Shown here: positions 45,088 through 56,500 of the stretch, in pieces | Layout of the letters: every line of letters starts with the position of its first letter | How positions within the stretch are numbered: position 1 is the first letter of the stretch | Assembly: GCA_010279815.1 (NCBI GenBank) | Contig: QEOQ01000041.1 | Coordinates: forward strand, 905,784-969,783 | Direction: 5' to 3' | DNA: 64,000 nucleotides | Source of the DNA: Brachionus plicatilis | Taxonomy: Eukaryota > Rotifera > Eurotatoria > Ploima > Brachionidae | Translations under genes and position numbers: made by a program | Notes under the pieces: generated by a model | What the model was told of the DNA's origin: nothing | What the model saw: the letters and a program-made list of their open reading frames with translations, nothing else | The model's database searches: none

Positions 45088-48000
45088 TTAAATTGCTATA
45101 ATTGTCAATAAAAAAATAATCAAAAAGATAGAACTAGGTACAATTTGACTGCTACTGTTTAGGCTGCACTTTTGTTTGTCCAAACACGCCACCAATTTAA
45201 TTTCTCTAATAGCTTTAAACTTTTTCATTTTTTTCTTTAGAATTTCATAATTATCTTGTACCTTATTAGCGACCGAATCATTCGATTTTTCAGGCATATT
45301 TTCAGGCAATTGACTACTTGATTTAGAATCACCATTTAAACTTCCCGTATTGAAAGATTCATAGTACTCTTTGTCAGAATCATAGTTCTCAAATAACCTT
45401 CCGTCAACATCTTTGGTACTGATAATATCAGTTGACATGACCATAGTAGGTTGCGCTTTTTCCAAGTCATCCGTGATAAGTGTAATTTTGTGCTCGAACT
45501 CTTCTTTAACAGATTCGATTATCGGAAAAGATCCCAAATTACAAAACATATCTTTAAAATCATCCATATCCAATGACCATACAGACACTCCTCCTAAAGA
45601 CATTTTTTTGGCATATTCTACTTTTTTTCTGGCACTCCGAGCATCCTCATAAGATATCCACAAATTAGACGAACTATCAAAATCAGAATTAGCAGAATCG
45701 GAAACAATTGCAAATGGCACTTCAGCTATATCGTCCCAATAAACCCTAGACTCTTTGTTAGTCATTAATTCGCATACTTCGTAATAACTCAGTATTCCCT
45801 CTTCACTTGTGTAAACACTCGGACTAACATAGGGCTCTGATTCAATTCCCACAAACAGTAAATTTGAATTGCTTCTTTTGATAATTTTAAAAGCTCGTGC
45901 ATAGGTCGGAATCCCAAGAAGAATTTTTTTCGATGGACAACCTCGCTCTAACCAAAAATTAACAGACGAATTCTTTAAAAAAATTTAGAAACAAAAAATT
46001 TTAAAATATTAAAACAAATATAAAACAAAAAAAATTAAAAATTTTGAAAATTTTTTTTCAAAAGTCCAAAATTAGGCCTGTAAATTTTATTAACTGAGAG
46101 ATTCAATGTAACACATAAATCTGCCTTCTTCATTTTCTTTTTAAATGAGTGTAAATTTTTAGCTGAAATTATTTAATTCATTGAATAAATTAGTTGTTTC
46201 AATTTACAGATCCATTTTTGGGTTTTTGAGAAAGAATCATTATTTTTGTTTTATTTTTGTAAGAATTTAATTTTATTATTTTTGTTCTGTTTTTGTTTTT
46301 TTATAAAGTTCACAGCAAAAAATTAAAAATTATTTTTTAAAAATTATAAAAAAAACCTACTACACTGTTTGATATTTGATTTCTGGAATAAAGTGGAGAA
46401 TTGTATCCTGTTTTCGAATCATATGGTCCTGTGTAGTCATAAGTTGCTATTGATATGTAGTCTAAATATCTATGAAAAAATTTAATTGAAAATGAATTTA
46501 ATTCATTTAAATGGGTCTTTAAATACTTGCATATGATTCTGACTTGATATCCTGCGTCAATACGGTCTTCGTCTGCGGGAGCAAAAGCAGTTAGAATGTA
46601 TTTTTTAAAACTTTGCTTATATTCATCTCTAAAAGCTTTGTACAAATACTTAAAAAAAAAAATAAATAAAAAAATTTGCTTTAATAAATTCAATTACTTT
46701 AATCAGATAAGTAAATCTAATTTTGCTGTCTGATGATGCACCGTATTCAATGTCACCCGGATACTCCCATTGAATGTCTTAAATAGGAAATATTAAGTTC
46801 CAAATTATTCTAAAAGCTTGAAGTTCTTACCAAGTCCATCAAAATTCCATTTTTTGAGAAAATAAAGTACATTTTGTATAAATCTTGCTCGAGTTGCGTC
46901 ACTTATTAATATTTGATTAAAAGGCGTTGATTTGGCAAACCAGCCCCCAATTGAAATTAATATCTTTAAATTGGGGTTAGTCTCTCGTAGCCGGATAATC
47001 CTCTCGTAAATAGGCTAAAGACAAATATTTAGATTTATCAACAATTATGTTTATTAAGTTTTTTTATGCTATATTTAATTCTTTAAAAATGTATTTCTTT
47101 ATTAAGTCTTAATACTTTGTAATAGAATTTTTGATTGATACATTGAACACTTTTCAGGGTTTGAAAATAGCCTCAAAAAAAGTTTTTTTCAAGTTTTTTC
47201 AATATCAAGGCGAGTTAAATTTAAAAATATCTTTTGAATATACCAATAACTCTTTAATTTACAAAATAAATTTATTAATAATTCAAAAAATGATAAGAAA
47301 ATGTCAACAAAAAAAAATAATTTGAAAAATCTTTTTGACATTTTAAAGAAACATTTCGCTCTCCATTCTTTTATTTTCGCTAGATCATTCTTTGGGACTA
47401 CCAAATAATTTTTATTATAATATTTCCGAAAATTTAAGTAATGATCAGACATCTTTTATTAAAGACCCCGCAAATATGAGGTTAAAAAATAATCAAATTG
47501 AATGATATTGAGATAGCTTTGATTTTGCTGTAGATTAAAATCAAAATCATTCGTTAACTTACTTAGATTAAAAATCGAAAAATAGTATTGATTTTCAAAA
47601 TTACTTTATCAAAATTTTTCGAGAATTTCCCTAAATTTCCACGTTTCAAGAAATAAACTAAAATTTAATAAAATAAAATTTAAATTAGCCAAAAATTTTT
47701 TAAAAATCAATTTCGAATCAGCATTCTACGTTTATTACTTTAGAGTCAAATTTCATCTCAGATAAAGCTAAAGAACAAGTTGTAGCATATAGCATGTTAA
47801 ATTACTGATATCATAATAGCCAAGATTAAATATCGAACTTTCATGAGAAATAACCTAGGAATAACAAGTTTGAAGCAAGAAAATTAAAAGGAGATATAAT
47901 CGAGTGTTACTTATATGGCAATTTTTTTTTAAATGATTTGATCTAACATTGTTGCAATTTAAGAGAGCATAATCGCACATTCAGAAAAAAGAAAACAAAA

Positions 48001-49843
48001 ATATATTTATTGACCTGTTTTAGAACCTGTTAGAAAATGAAATCGGTGCCAAAACCGGTTTTTAAAGCAAATTTTAAAAACTTAAGAAAAAGCTTTTAAA
48101 TGAAGACAAACTTTAGCTTATAATATTTTAATTTTTATTTTATTATATTTTTTTTTAAATTTATTCTGAAGGAGCACTAGCTTGATACAGATAAACAAAT
48201 AAATAAATAAATAAATTATTCGCTGTTCAAAATAAATTTAATTTAATGACTTGGGACGATAATTTTTTTTTTGAATAATAAAATAATGAAAATCAAAAAG
48301 CTTTGTTGAAAAAATTTCTCTTTAAAAAGATAAATTAAAAAAAAAAAAAGTGGACAAAAGTTTGTTTTCATCATTCAAAAAGTGCAATTTTAAAATTAAT
48401 TTTATTTTCGTTCAAATTTTTAAAATAATATTTAAACAAAAAATATTAAATAAAAAAAAGGTAAACAATCATAATAGAAAAAAATTTTTTTCGAGAATTT
48501 TTGTTTTAGAGAAAAAAAATAGAGATAATAAAGTGTCAATAAAATAGAGAATTATCTATTGAGCATTTATATATTCGAAACTTGATGCTGATTCTATCGT
48601 TATTTAAAATTTTTTATTCAAAAATTAAGCAAAATATTGTAAAGGACATAAAGCCAAAACAAATAAATTGATATTTAAGAAAATAAATCAGAAAATTTTT
48701 ATTTTAGTGCCATTATATAACGACACTAATAAATCAATTAATAGAATAGCAAATCCACGAATTAATAATTCATTTGAAATTAGTTTTAAAAACTTTTTTT
48801 TCTCTTCTTTTTAAATTTTTTATATTCTCTAATATGTACATTCTCTATTGTAATTTTTCTCTATCAAGTAAATTCTCTTTTTTTTGTTTTCTTTAATTGT
48901 TTTTCTCTATTTTAATTTCTCTCTTTTATGATAGTTCACCAAAAAAAATATTTTGAAGAATTTTCACCTTCAACTTCTTCATCAATTTAAGTTCAAGATA
49001 ATGCTGGAAATTTGGTTTGTTTTAACTGATTAATTCAAAATTATTTTTTTTTTTAATTTCTATAAATTTTTTTAAAATAAATTTTAATTTTTTCCCAACA
49101 AAATATTGCTTAAAAATCGGTTTTTATGAAAAATCAATTTCAAACCAGCTTGATTGAATCGATCTTTCTTAATGTTATATAAGCACTGTAAAGACCGGAA
49201 ACTATTGATTTTTGATATTTTTTTCAAAAAAAATTTTTTACAATTATTTATTTTACTTTAATAATACATTTAAAAAAAATTTAAAACTTTATCTTATCAA
49301 GATTAGTGATAAAAATGTTAATCTCTTAGCTTAACCTTAAATATCCCCGATTTGAACAATATGTATATTCAAAAAAGCTTATGATATTGGAACTTTCAAG
49401 AATAAAATATAGCAAATAATTATTAATTAATGTATAACAGTAAAACAACTTACTCCGCCATGATCTCCGCTGTTGATGTCTTGGAATTGTGATGGCACAA
49501 GCTGGAGAGTTCTGACATCTATATTGGCGTAGGCAAAATGAATATGAGTGCACAAATCGGGAGGTATGTCTTCGGGAAAAATTTTAGCCATATTCGAGTC
49601 TCTTAGTATGGACCAGTTGGGATAAATACAAACGCGCTTGTAGTCTGGCTCCTGTAAAACATAGGGGGGTACGAGGTGACTTTTTTTGGGGGAAATTTCG
49701 CCATTTTCTGTCATTTCGTCATAATTTTCCTCAATTTCATTATCGGAATTCAAAATTTCGACTCTAGGTGAATCATAATCGTTCGAACTAATAAGATTTA
49801 TCAATACAAAAATAAAAACAGAACTTCGAGTGATAAGTTTCAT
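45088..49843 (-). CDS. GH18 chitinase-like protein, altered catalytic motif, probable GPI tail
   Basis: Coding exons (complement) are 49454..49843, 46831..47014, 46698..46777, 46527..46648, 46364..46469 and 45088..45972, giving 588 aa; intron 1 is 2.4 kb. MKLITRSSVFIFVLINLISS is a signal peptide. The GH18 barrel starts at RVCIYPNWSILRD (~residue 85) and includes LCTHIHFAYANID, LKILISIGGWFAKSTPF, FDGLDIQWEYPG (188-198), LDYISIATYDYTGPYD, LLGIPTYARAF and GGVSVWSLDMDDF. Active chitinases have DxxDxDxE; here it is D189-x-x-D192-x-Gln194-x-Glu196, so the acid Glu is kept but the Asp two residues before it is Gln. A Ser/Thr/acidic region follows and the protein ends in ~18 hydrophobic residues after a Ser-rich stretch, as in a GPI-anchor signal. 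No chitin-binding module is seen. It is probably a cell-surface protein with weak or no hydrolase activity, perhaps chitin-binding. Confidence 0.88.
48164..48217 (+). repeat. 3' tip of a non-LTR retroelement inside the GH18 intron
   Basis: The block tctgaaggagcactagcttg continues into atacagataaacaaataaata repeats. It matches the end of the element that closes this window (ctgaaggagctttagctcgg, tacagatatacaaataaataa). The AATA-type tail is the expected 3' end of a retroposed copy; only the last ~50 bp remain. It lies opposite to the direction of the host gene. Confidence 0.65.
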
Positions 49844-50197
49844 CTTATCATTTTTGTACCAAATAAACATTTAGATAAATTTCAACTAAATTTTCAATGA
49901 GAAATCTCTAGTTGGAAATTTGTGACGATTTTGTTTGTTATGAGGGATAGATAGAGCAAATATTTCTTTGATTCGTGACAAAATAAACAGCTTAAAGATC
50001 AACAAATGGTATTTAACCAATATATCTAAAGCCATCTTTAATAAGCAAATATGGATACATAAACTCAGTTCATTAAAAAGTGCCTAATTAAGCTATTAAT
50101 TTAGAGCTAATACCCAAAATTGCTTGGTCTATTGGGAGCAAATAGCGGCAATAATGTTAAGATTTGATTTAATGAGAATTTTATTTATAAAATTGAA
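49844..50197. other. Gap between C1orf50-like 3' end and GH18 start
   Basis: 354 bp. Both genes are on the minus strand, so it holds the GH18 promoter and the C1orf50-like 3' UTR. Nothing specific is seen. Confidence 0.4.
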
Positions 50198-53186
50198 TCA
50201 AAAAAATTCCTTAATTTTTCGAATTGATTCTTCTAGATCACTTGATTGTTCATTTTTTCCCGGTTGACACGGTTTCCATATGTTGTCATAGCCAAGTTTA
50301 AATGAGCCAATGTATTTGAATGGACAACAGTGACCCCATTCATTTGGTGACACAATTGTTAGAAATCTTTTTCCATCTCGTTTTTCATAGTAGTGATAGA
50401 TTTTGTCTTGCACTCTAGCAACATTGCATTCCATTTGTGCTAAATCATTTTGTGTCACTCCAGTTTTTAAAATATCAATTGTTTTTTGTTTTAAAAAGCT
50501 TTAAAAAAATTGAAAAATTTTTAGGAAATAAAAAAAATTTTTTTCATCGCTTTTTTTGTCAAATACCATATTTCCGGCCTATGCTTGATCTCTATGTTTT
50601 TCTAATAACCCATCTAATGATCTATAAAATATCTTGTCTTAAAAAATTTACTGTCAGCTAAAATCCACAATTCTTTAATAAAGACACGATTTAATTATGA
50701 AAATTAATTATTAAAAAAAATACGCTTGTCCGCCATTGCAGTGATAAACCGAAACAAAGCTTTGGTTCATGCAACAAATACCATCTCGCCCATGTTAAAA
50801 CATTCTTAACTTAGACCGTATGCTAAGATGTGTTTTAAAGTCATAAAACTCAAAGTCAAGTTACTAGACTGAACTTTGAAAACACTTAAAAATTACTTTT
50901 TTTTTTGACTTTTGCACAAGTCTGGTTTTAAACCTTGAGTACGCATTAAAATCAAGTTTTTAAGTTTAATTTAGCATTAAAGCTTGAGATTTTTCTGAAA
51001 AAAAAATCATTTATTTGAATTTTACAAAAGATTCAGCGCTTTTAATTGAATTCAAAGAAAAATTTGAAAAAAATTTATTTTATTTCAGACTCAAGGTTTA
51101 AAGCACATTTTTAGAGCATGCGGTTTAAGTTAAGAATGTTTTAAAATGGACGAGATGACTTTTAGAGAATTCACCAAAGCTTTGTTTCGGTTTATGAAGC
51201 TGAAATATCGAGCAAGGAAATATGGTATTTAATTCTGTTAAAGAAATTTTGGCAATGGGACCAGCTAGACAAAAAAAATTTCCCTTGCATTTTCAAAACT
51301 TAAAAATACAATGGATGTTTATGTTGCTTTCATTTATACTCATCAGCTTTATATCAGCTTTTTATTAGCTTTTTTTACCTTTGTTGTTCAACAAAGGTAA
51401 AACAACTCAAAAATGACCATGCAAATGTACCATAATAAAATTATTATGTGCGCTAAATATTTTAATTTAAGGTTAATAGTTGATATCCTAATGCGACTTC
51501 TTTAAACAATAATGGTATGAAAAATGATTTTAAACTTTAATTTTTGACCAACTCTGAGTGTAATACTCACATGTTACCACTAATTTATTAAATGCACACA
51601 TAGTACTATTAAATGTTAATAGATTTCATATTTTTTTATCATGTCTCCTAAAATTTCTGATCAAAATGAAACTAGAATCATTCCGATAAGCTAATAAACA
51701 AAACGAGTTCATTTAGTTTATTGAAGAAATTTTTAAATTTGTGTTTTTTTTAGTAAAATTTTTAAAAAATTCAATATATTTATATAAATACACTTTGATT
51801 AATGTTTTGGTGGCAATATGCGGCAATGTGATATTACAAAAGGAACAGAGTTATATTTTTTTTCTAATTGAACAAAAATAGTTCTGCAAATAGTACAATA
51901 TTGTACAAATTTGTTCAAAAGAATCTGTATAAAACTAAAATTTTCCGTAAAATGCACACCATCAAAAAATATTTGATTAAAATATGCATTAAATTGAAGA
52001 GTTTATACTTAACCCAAAGAGATACACTTAAGCTTAAACGAATAGAAGGTAATTTAATAAAAACAATAATAGGTATTCCGACTAAATGCAAGACAACCAA
52101 CTTAATGCATGCACTCAAGATTGAACCGACCATCGAATACGTCGAGATTATTAAGAACCAATTTATTATAAACCTCCTAAGGAACACGTACACCCGAAAA
52201 ATAGTCGAACAGACCATACACCTAAGACTCAAAGACATAATAAACGAATTAACTGAGTATGGAGAAGAGGACCTCGATGACTTACCACTAAAACTAGAAG
52301 ACCAGTGCAAAGTAAACAAATACGTAATAAAATCGGAAATCAGATCGAATTGTAAGATTTATTTTTATAGCAGCACTTAAAGCTAAAAAAAATTTTATAC
52401 TTTTTTTAATTTATTCATAATTTTTCCAAAAGCGCGTTATCTAAGACACAAAAATATTAAAAACTTTGATTTTGAATATAGAAGCATGCGTCGCTAAACA
52501 AGGGGAGACGGTATAATATTTTAAAAGAATTAAACATGTTTTTTGGTGTTTGTTTTTTTTATGTTGTAAATTCACAAAGCCTTCAAGTATTTTTTAATTT
52601 AGTTAAAATATTAAGTATGATTGATGAAAATTTTGGAACAGTTAAATTTTTAATACTTAGCTTTAGAAAAAATCAAACTATTAAAAAATTGAGAACGTTT
52701 TTTTCAAATATAAATTTTAGTATTAAGAATTATTAAAATCTTTGAAAAAGGAATTCTTATTTGATTTGCTTGAAAATTTTTAACATATATTTGCTGCTAA
52801 ATCGACATTTCAAGACACTAGTTTTAGCTTCATCAAATATTATAAAATCTCATGCTAAAAATAAATTTAATAATATTTTATGACTGGGAAAAAAATATAT
52901 GAAATAGCTGATATAATAAATGAAAAAAAAATTCGAATAATAACTAGAAATAAATGAATTCAATCTTACTCTATCTCATCAAAAACAATTTTTAATTTTT
53001 CTTGAACACGACTAATAATTTTTTTCTCCTCGATCTTATATGATTAAAAAAATTAAAATTAAAATACGAAAAAAAGCAAATTACTGTGTCACTATTTTGG
53101 TTCAAAAAATAGACTTCATTTTCAATCTCGCTTTCAAAATTGCTCCAAACTTTGGAACACTTCTGGTTTTTTGGTATAGCCGACAT
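50198..53186 (-). CDS. C1orf50-like: C1orf50-like protein (DUF2452)
   Basis: Coding exons (complement) are 53085..53186, 52970..53034 and 50198..50498, giving 155 aa. The last exon carries the domain signature: LAQMECNVARVQDKIYHYYE, then KRDGKRFLTIVSPNEWG and CPFKYIGSFKLGYDNIW, matching human C1orf50 ([22 protein letters not shown]...). The middle join reads KLKIVFDEIED-FLKQKTID, parallel to the human KLTVIAEQIQHLQEQA. Phases fit: exon 2 ends with two bases at a consensus gtaaga donor and exon 3 needs two. Without that join exon 2 would stop after one more codon. The N-terminus (MSAIPKNQK...) is less conserved and shorter than human (199 aa). Function is unknown; it is a small soluble helical protein. 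The 2471-bp second intron is packed with mobile DNA. Confidence 0.75.
50744..51195. repeat. 452-bp foldback repeat in the C1orf50-like intron
   Basis: The left end reads ATAAACCGAAACAAAGCTTT and the right end is its inverse (AAAGCTTTGTTTCGGTTTAT). Pairing continues inward with interruptions: catctcgcccatgttaaaac / gttttaaaatggacgagatg and aacattcttaactta / taagttaagaatgtt. A further outer word, aaataccatatttcc, occurs at ~50565 and inverted at ~51218, so the palindrome may once have been larger. No duplication of target sequence was identified. Confidence 0.65.
51196..51821. other. Intron sequence, nothing recognised
   Basis: AT-rich part of the C1orf50-like intron between two repeats. An 18-bp-scale direct echo (tttatatcagctttttattagctttttttacctttgttgttcaacaaaggtaaa) contains a small hairpin, ttacctttgttgttcaacaaaggtaa, at about 51376-51401. 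Confidence 0.4.
51822..52004. repeat. One-armed copy of the XDH-intron foldback MITE
   Basis: From caatgtgatatt onward the sequence follows the left arm and loop of the element at 56857-57199 (ttttttctaattg-acaaaaat, gttctgcaa-tagtacaatattgtac, aaatgcacaccatcaaaaaat), then breaks off before the second arm. The retroelement fragment starts immediately after. It is diverged by many single-base changes. Confidence 0.7.
52005..52380 (+). pseudogene. Non-LTR retroelement C-terminal ORF fragment
   Basis: An open frame reads LTQRDTLKLKRIEGNLIKTI, then IGIPTKCKTTNLMHALKIEP. The pattern (T-LK--EGN-IK-I-GIP--C-TT-L--ALKIEP) is that of the C-terminal segment following the reverse transcriptase domain of CR1-like retroposons. 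The rest of the element is absent, and the frame merges upstream into the MITE arm, so the fragment is 5'-truncated. It sits in the C1orf50-like intron on the opposite strand. Confidence 0.65.
52381..52969. other. Remaining intron sequence
   Basis: AT-rich end of the C1orf50-like intron. A 66-codon frame at 52536 is low-complexity and not called. Confidence 0.4.
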
Positions 53187-53512
53187 TTAGAAAAAAAAAA
53201 TTCTTTTTATCTCAAATAGCATGATAAATTTTTCATTTATCATTTAAATTAGAACTTTTTAAAGACTGGGTGTTTTCGTTCTTTATTTAGAAAGCTTTTT
53301 TGAATTTTAAATTCTAAATAATTATGAAAATTTTAAATAATCTCTTTATTTGAGAGCATTTTTGTTATTATTTAATAAAGATACGAAACATAAAATAATT
53401 GGATATTTTTTTGTGGTGTGATAAAAGTAAATAGTTAAGTCAACGTTGTATTTAATCTTTGCTATTGAAAAGAAAACTCATTTGAATAGAAATTTAAATT
53501 CTATGAATAAAA
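53187..53512. promoter_or_regulatory. Shared divergent promoter region (C1orf50-like / XDH-type)
   Basis: 326 bp between two start codons on opposite strands, so both promoters must fall here or in unseen upstream leader exons. No TATA-like or initiator element can be separated from the A/T background. Confidence 0.35.
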
Positions 53513-56500
53513 ATGAAACAAATATCATTTTATGTTAACGGAAGCCTTCAGACAAGTATTCTTTAGATTTCCAACCAATGTCACTTCATTAGGTTTTAAG
53601 ATTAATTTTTGTCTTAAGTAAAAGATGAATACCCTTTGTATACATCTCTTGGACATTACATCCGAAATGTGTTGAAATTAACCGGGTAAATCTAACCAAA
53701 AATTGTGATTTTTAAGCTAACTAGGTTATTTGAAGAACTAAAGTTTATTGTCATGAAGGAGGATGTGGATGCTGTGTTGTGCACGCCACCGTATTAGATT
53801 CAAATTCAGGTGAATACAAGGATTTTTCTGTCAATTCAGTAATTTTTGTAAATTTTTTATTTTGTTCAAAAATAAAAAAAATAAATTTTAGTGTTTATTT
53901 CCTTTGTACAGCTGTGATGGTTACAGATTTACCACAGTCGAAGGTCTAGGTAACAAAAACAGTGGTTTACATCCGATACAAAAGCGACTAGCTGACGCAA
54001 ATGGAAGTCAATGTGGCTTTTGCAGTCCCGGTTTTGTGATGACCATGTACTCTAAGCTAAAAAATAACTCAAAACCATCTAAAGAAGAAATCGAAAACTC
54101 GCTTGACGGAAACATTTGTCGGTGCACTGGCTACCGGGCTATTTTGGACGCCATGAAATCATTTTCCCATGACGAAAATCCCATTGATATCGAAGATCTA
54201 AAGTTTTTAAAATGCATCAACAAAGAAAAGAGTGATTGTAATGGCTGTGCTGGTAAAAATTTAGAGACATTTCATATTCAAAAAGACAACAAGGACTGGT
54301 ACTCTCCACTTTCTATGGATGAAGTAAAGCAAATTTTGGCATCGAGCTCCAGAATTCGATTTATGAATGGCAATACTTCAATTGGAGTTTACAAGCGTCA
54401 AGGTCCATTCGATTGCTTCATTAATCTTAAAAATGTTAGCGAATTTAATCAAGTAAATGCGACAGAGGACTCACTGACCATTGGTTCCAACATTACTTTG
54501 ACTAGATTGCAGGAAATTTTTCGCCAGGCATCATCTAACAAAAACTTTTCCCACTTATCCAAAATGGCTGATAGTCTAGACCTAGTTGGAAATGTTCACA
54601 TCAGAAATGTGGCTTCATGGGCCGGAAATTTGGCAATTAAAAAAGAGCACAAAGATTTTCCATCTGATGTTTTGATTATTTTTGAAATTTGTGCTGCCAA
54701 AATAAATATTTTCAACAAAAAAAATCACATTCAGCTTAGTTTGTCAGAATTTTTAGACTCTAATGAACTTGAGAACAATCAATATTTGATTGAATCAGTA
54801 GCATTTCCTCCTTTGGGTGAAAATGTTAGGATCAATTACGCAAAAGTGAGTCCTAGATCTACCAATTCACATGCATACATCAATTTTGGATATAGATTTG
54901 AGTTCGAAAATGCTGACTCTAAAATTCTAAAAACAAGACCTGTGATTGTGTTAAATGGCTTGGGTGAAAATTTTTTCCATGCTACGCAGATAGAGCAGTT
55001 CCTAAGCGGGAAAGATGCTTCAAGAAATGATCTTTTCCAAAAATCTGTTGAAATTCTTAAGGAAGAGATTAATTCAAGTGGAATTAATGAAATTAGTGAT
55101 CCTTTGAGTCCATCAGCTGATTATAAGCTAAATCTAGCTGTTTCTCTTTTTTTCAAATCAATGTTAGAGATAAATAAAGTGAGCAAAGAGCTAAAAAGCA
55201 CCATTGAAAGTGTCATTGATATCAGAACAGTTTCTAAATCGGAACAGTCATTTGAAACCAAGGCCAATTTGCACCCAATAACTAAACCAATGGCAAAGAT
55301 AAACGCTTATTCTCAAACATCAGGCGAAACCAAATTTGTAGATGATTTGTCTTTGTTGTCGAATCAGACCTATGGGGCACTGATTCTCAGCACCTTGGCA
55401 AACGCCAAAATAGAAAGTATTGAAATAGAAAAAGTGAAAAATTTGCCTGGAGTGATAGCAATTTATTTGGCCAAAGATATTCCGGGTGAAAATAATATAA
55501 TGCCTAAGCCATTTAATGCTGAGCCTGTATTTGCTGATAAAGAAGTTTCTTATTGTGGCCAGCCACTTGGAGTAGTGATAGCTGAAAGCCATGAAATAGC
55601 CAAAAAGGTTTCAAGAATGGTTAAGGTAAATTATGCAGATATCAAGAAACCGATTCTTACAATTCAAGATGCGATAAAAGAAAATAGCTTTCATCCTAAA
55701 CCTATTCATGATTTGGTAGTTGGAGACACTCAATCGGCTTTAGAAAAGTCAAAAAATAAAATAAGCGGAGAGTTGTCAATTGATTCATCTCAGTTCAATT
55801 TTTACTTAGAAGGCGTTATTTGTAATGTGGAGCCCACCGAAGATGGATATAAAATTGACGTAACCACCCAATGGATAGATTGTGTTCAAAGAAGTGTAGC
55901 TATGGTTTTGGGTATACCTTCGAGTACCATTGACGTACAAGTAAAACAAATTGGTGGTGCTTTTGGTGGAAAAACAACTCGAGCTAATATTATCGCCACA
56001 GCAGCAGCCGTAGGAGCCCATTATTTGAGAAAACCAGTAAAGATACATCTTGATTTGAACGATTGTATGGTAAGTTATCATTTAATCAAGTAAAATTTAT
56101 CAATCTTTTCTGATTTTGATTCTATTTAAACAGAATTAATAGAATCGAAGAGAATCGAAGAGAATTTAATTATCTTTAATTAACTTAATCTGTTAATTTT
56201 GTCAACTTCAATTTAAAGCTTTTTTGTAAATCATTGACTAACATTTCTCTAAATATTAAAAAAAATAATTGAAAATAATATTTCTAATTTGAGAGCAGCT
56301 TTAAGATTCAAAAACAAAAAATAAAAAATTTTTTAACAAATAATGTAGATGAAGAATCATAATAAAAGTTGACTTAAAATAAAAAAAATAACTTTTTTTT
56401 GCCTATATTTTTTCTCTTTTTTACGTTTTTTTTTGGTAAAAAAAGTAACAAAAAGGGAGAATGAAGTTGGGAGCAATTTTTAAAATGTACATTAATAACT

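Noticed and set aside
50560..50680. Apparent C1orf50 exon reading LDGLLEKHRDQA on the minus strand
   Set aside because: It looked like the human LEDAHRDA segment, but frames break within it, while the exon at 50198-50498 already supplies that part in phase with the exon at 52970.
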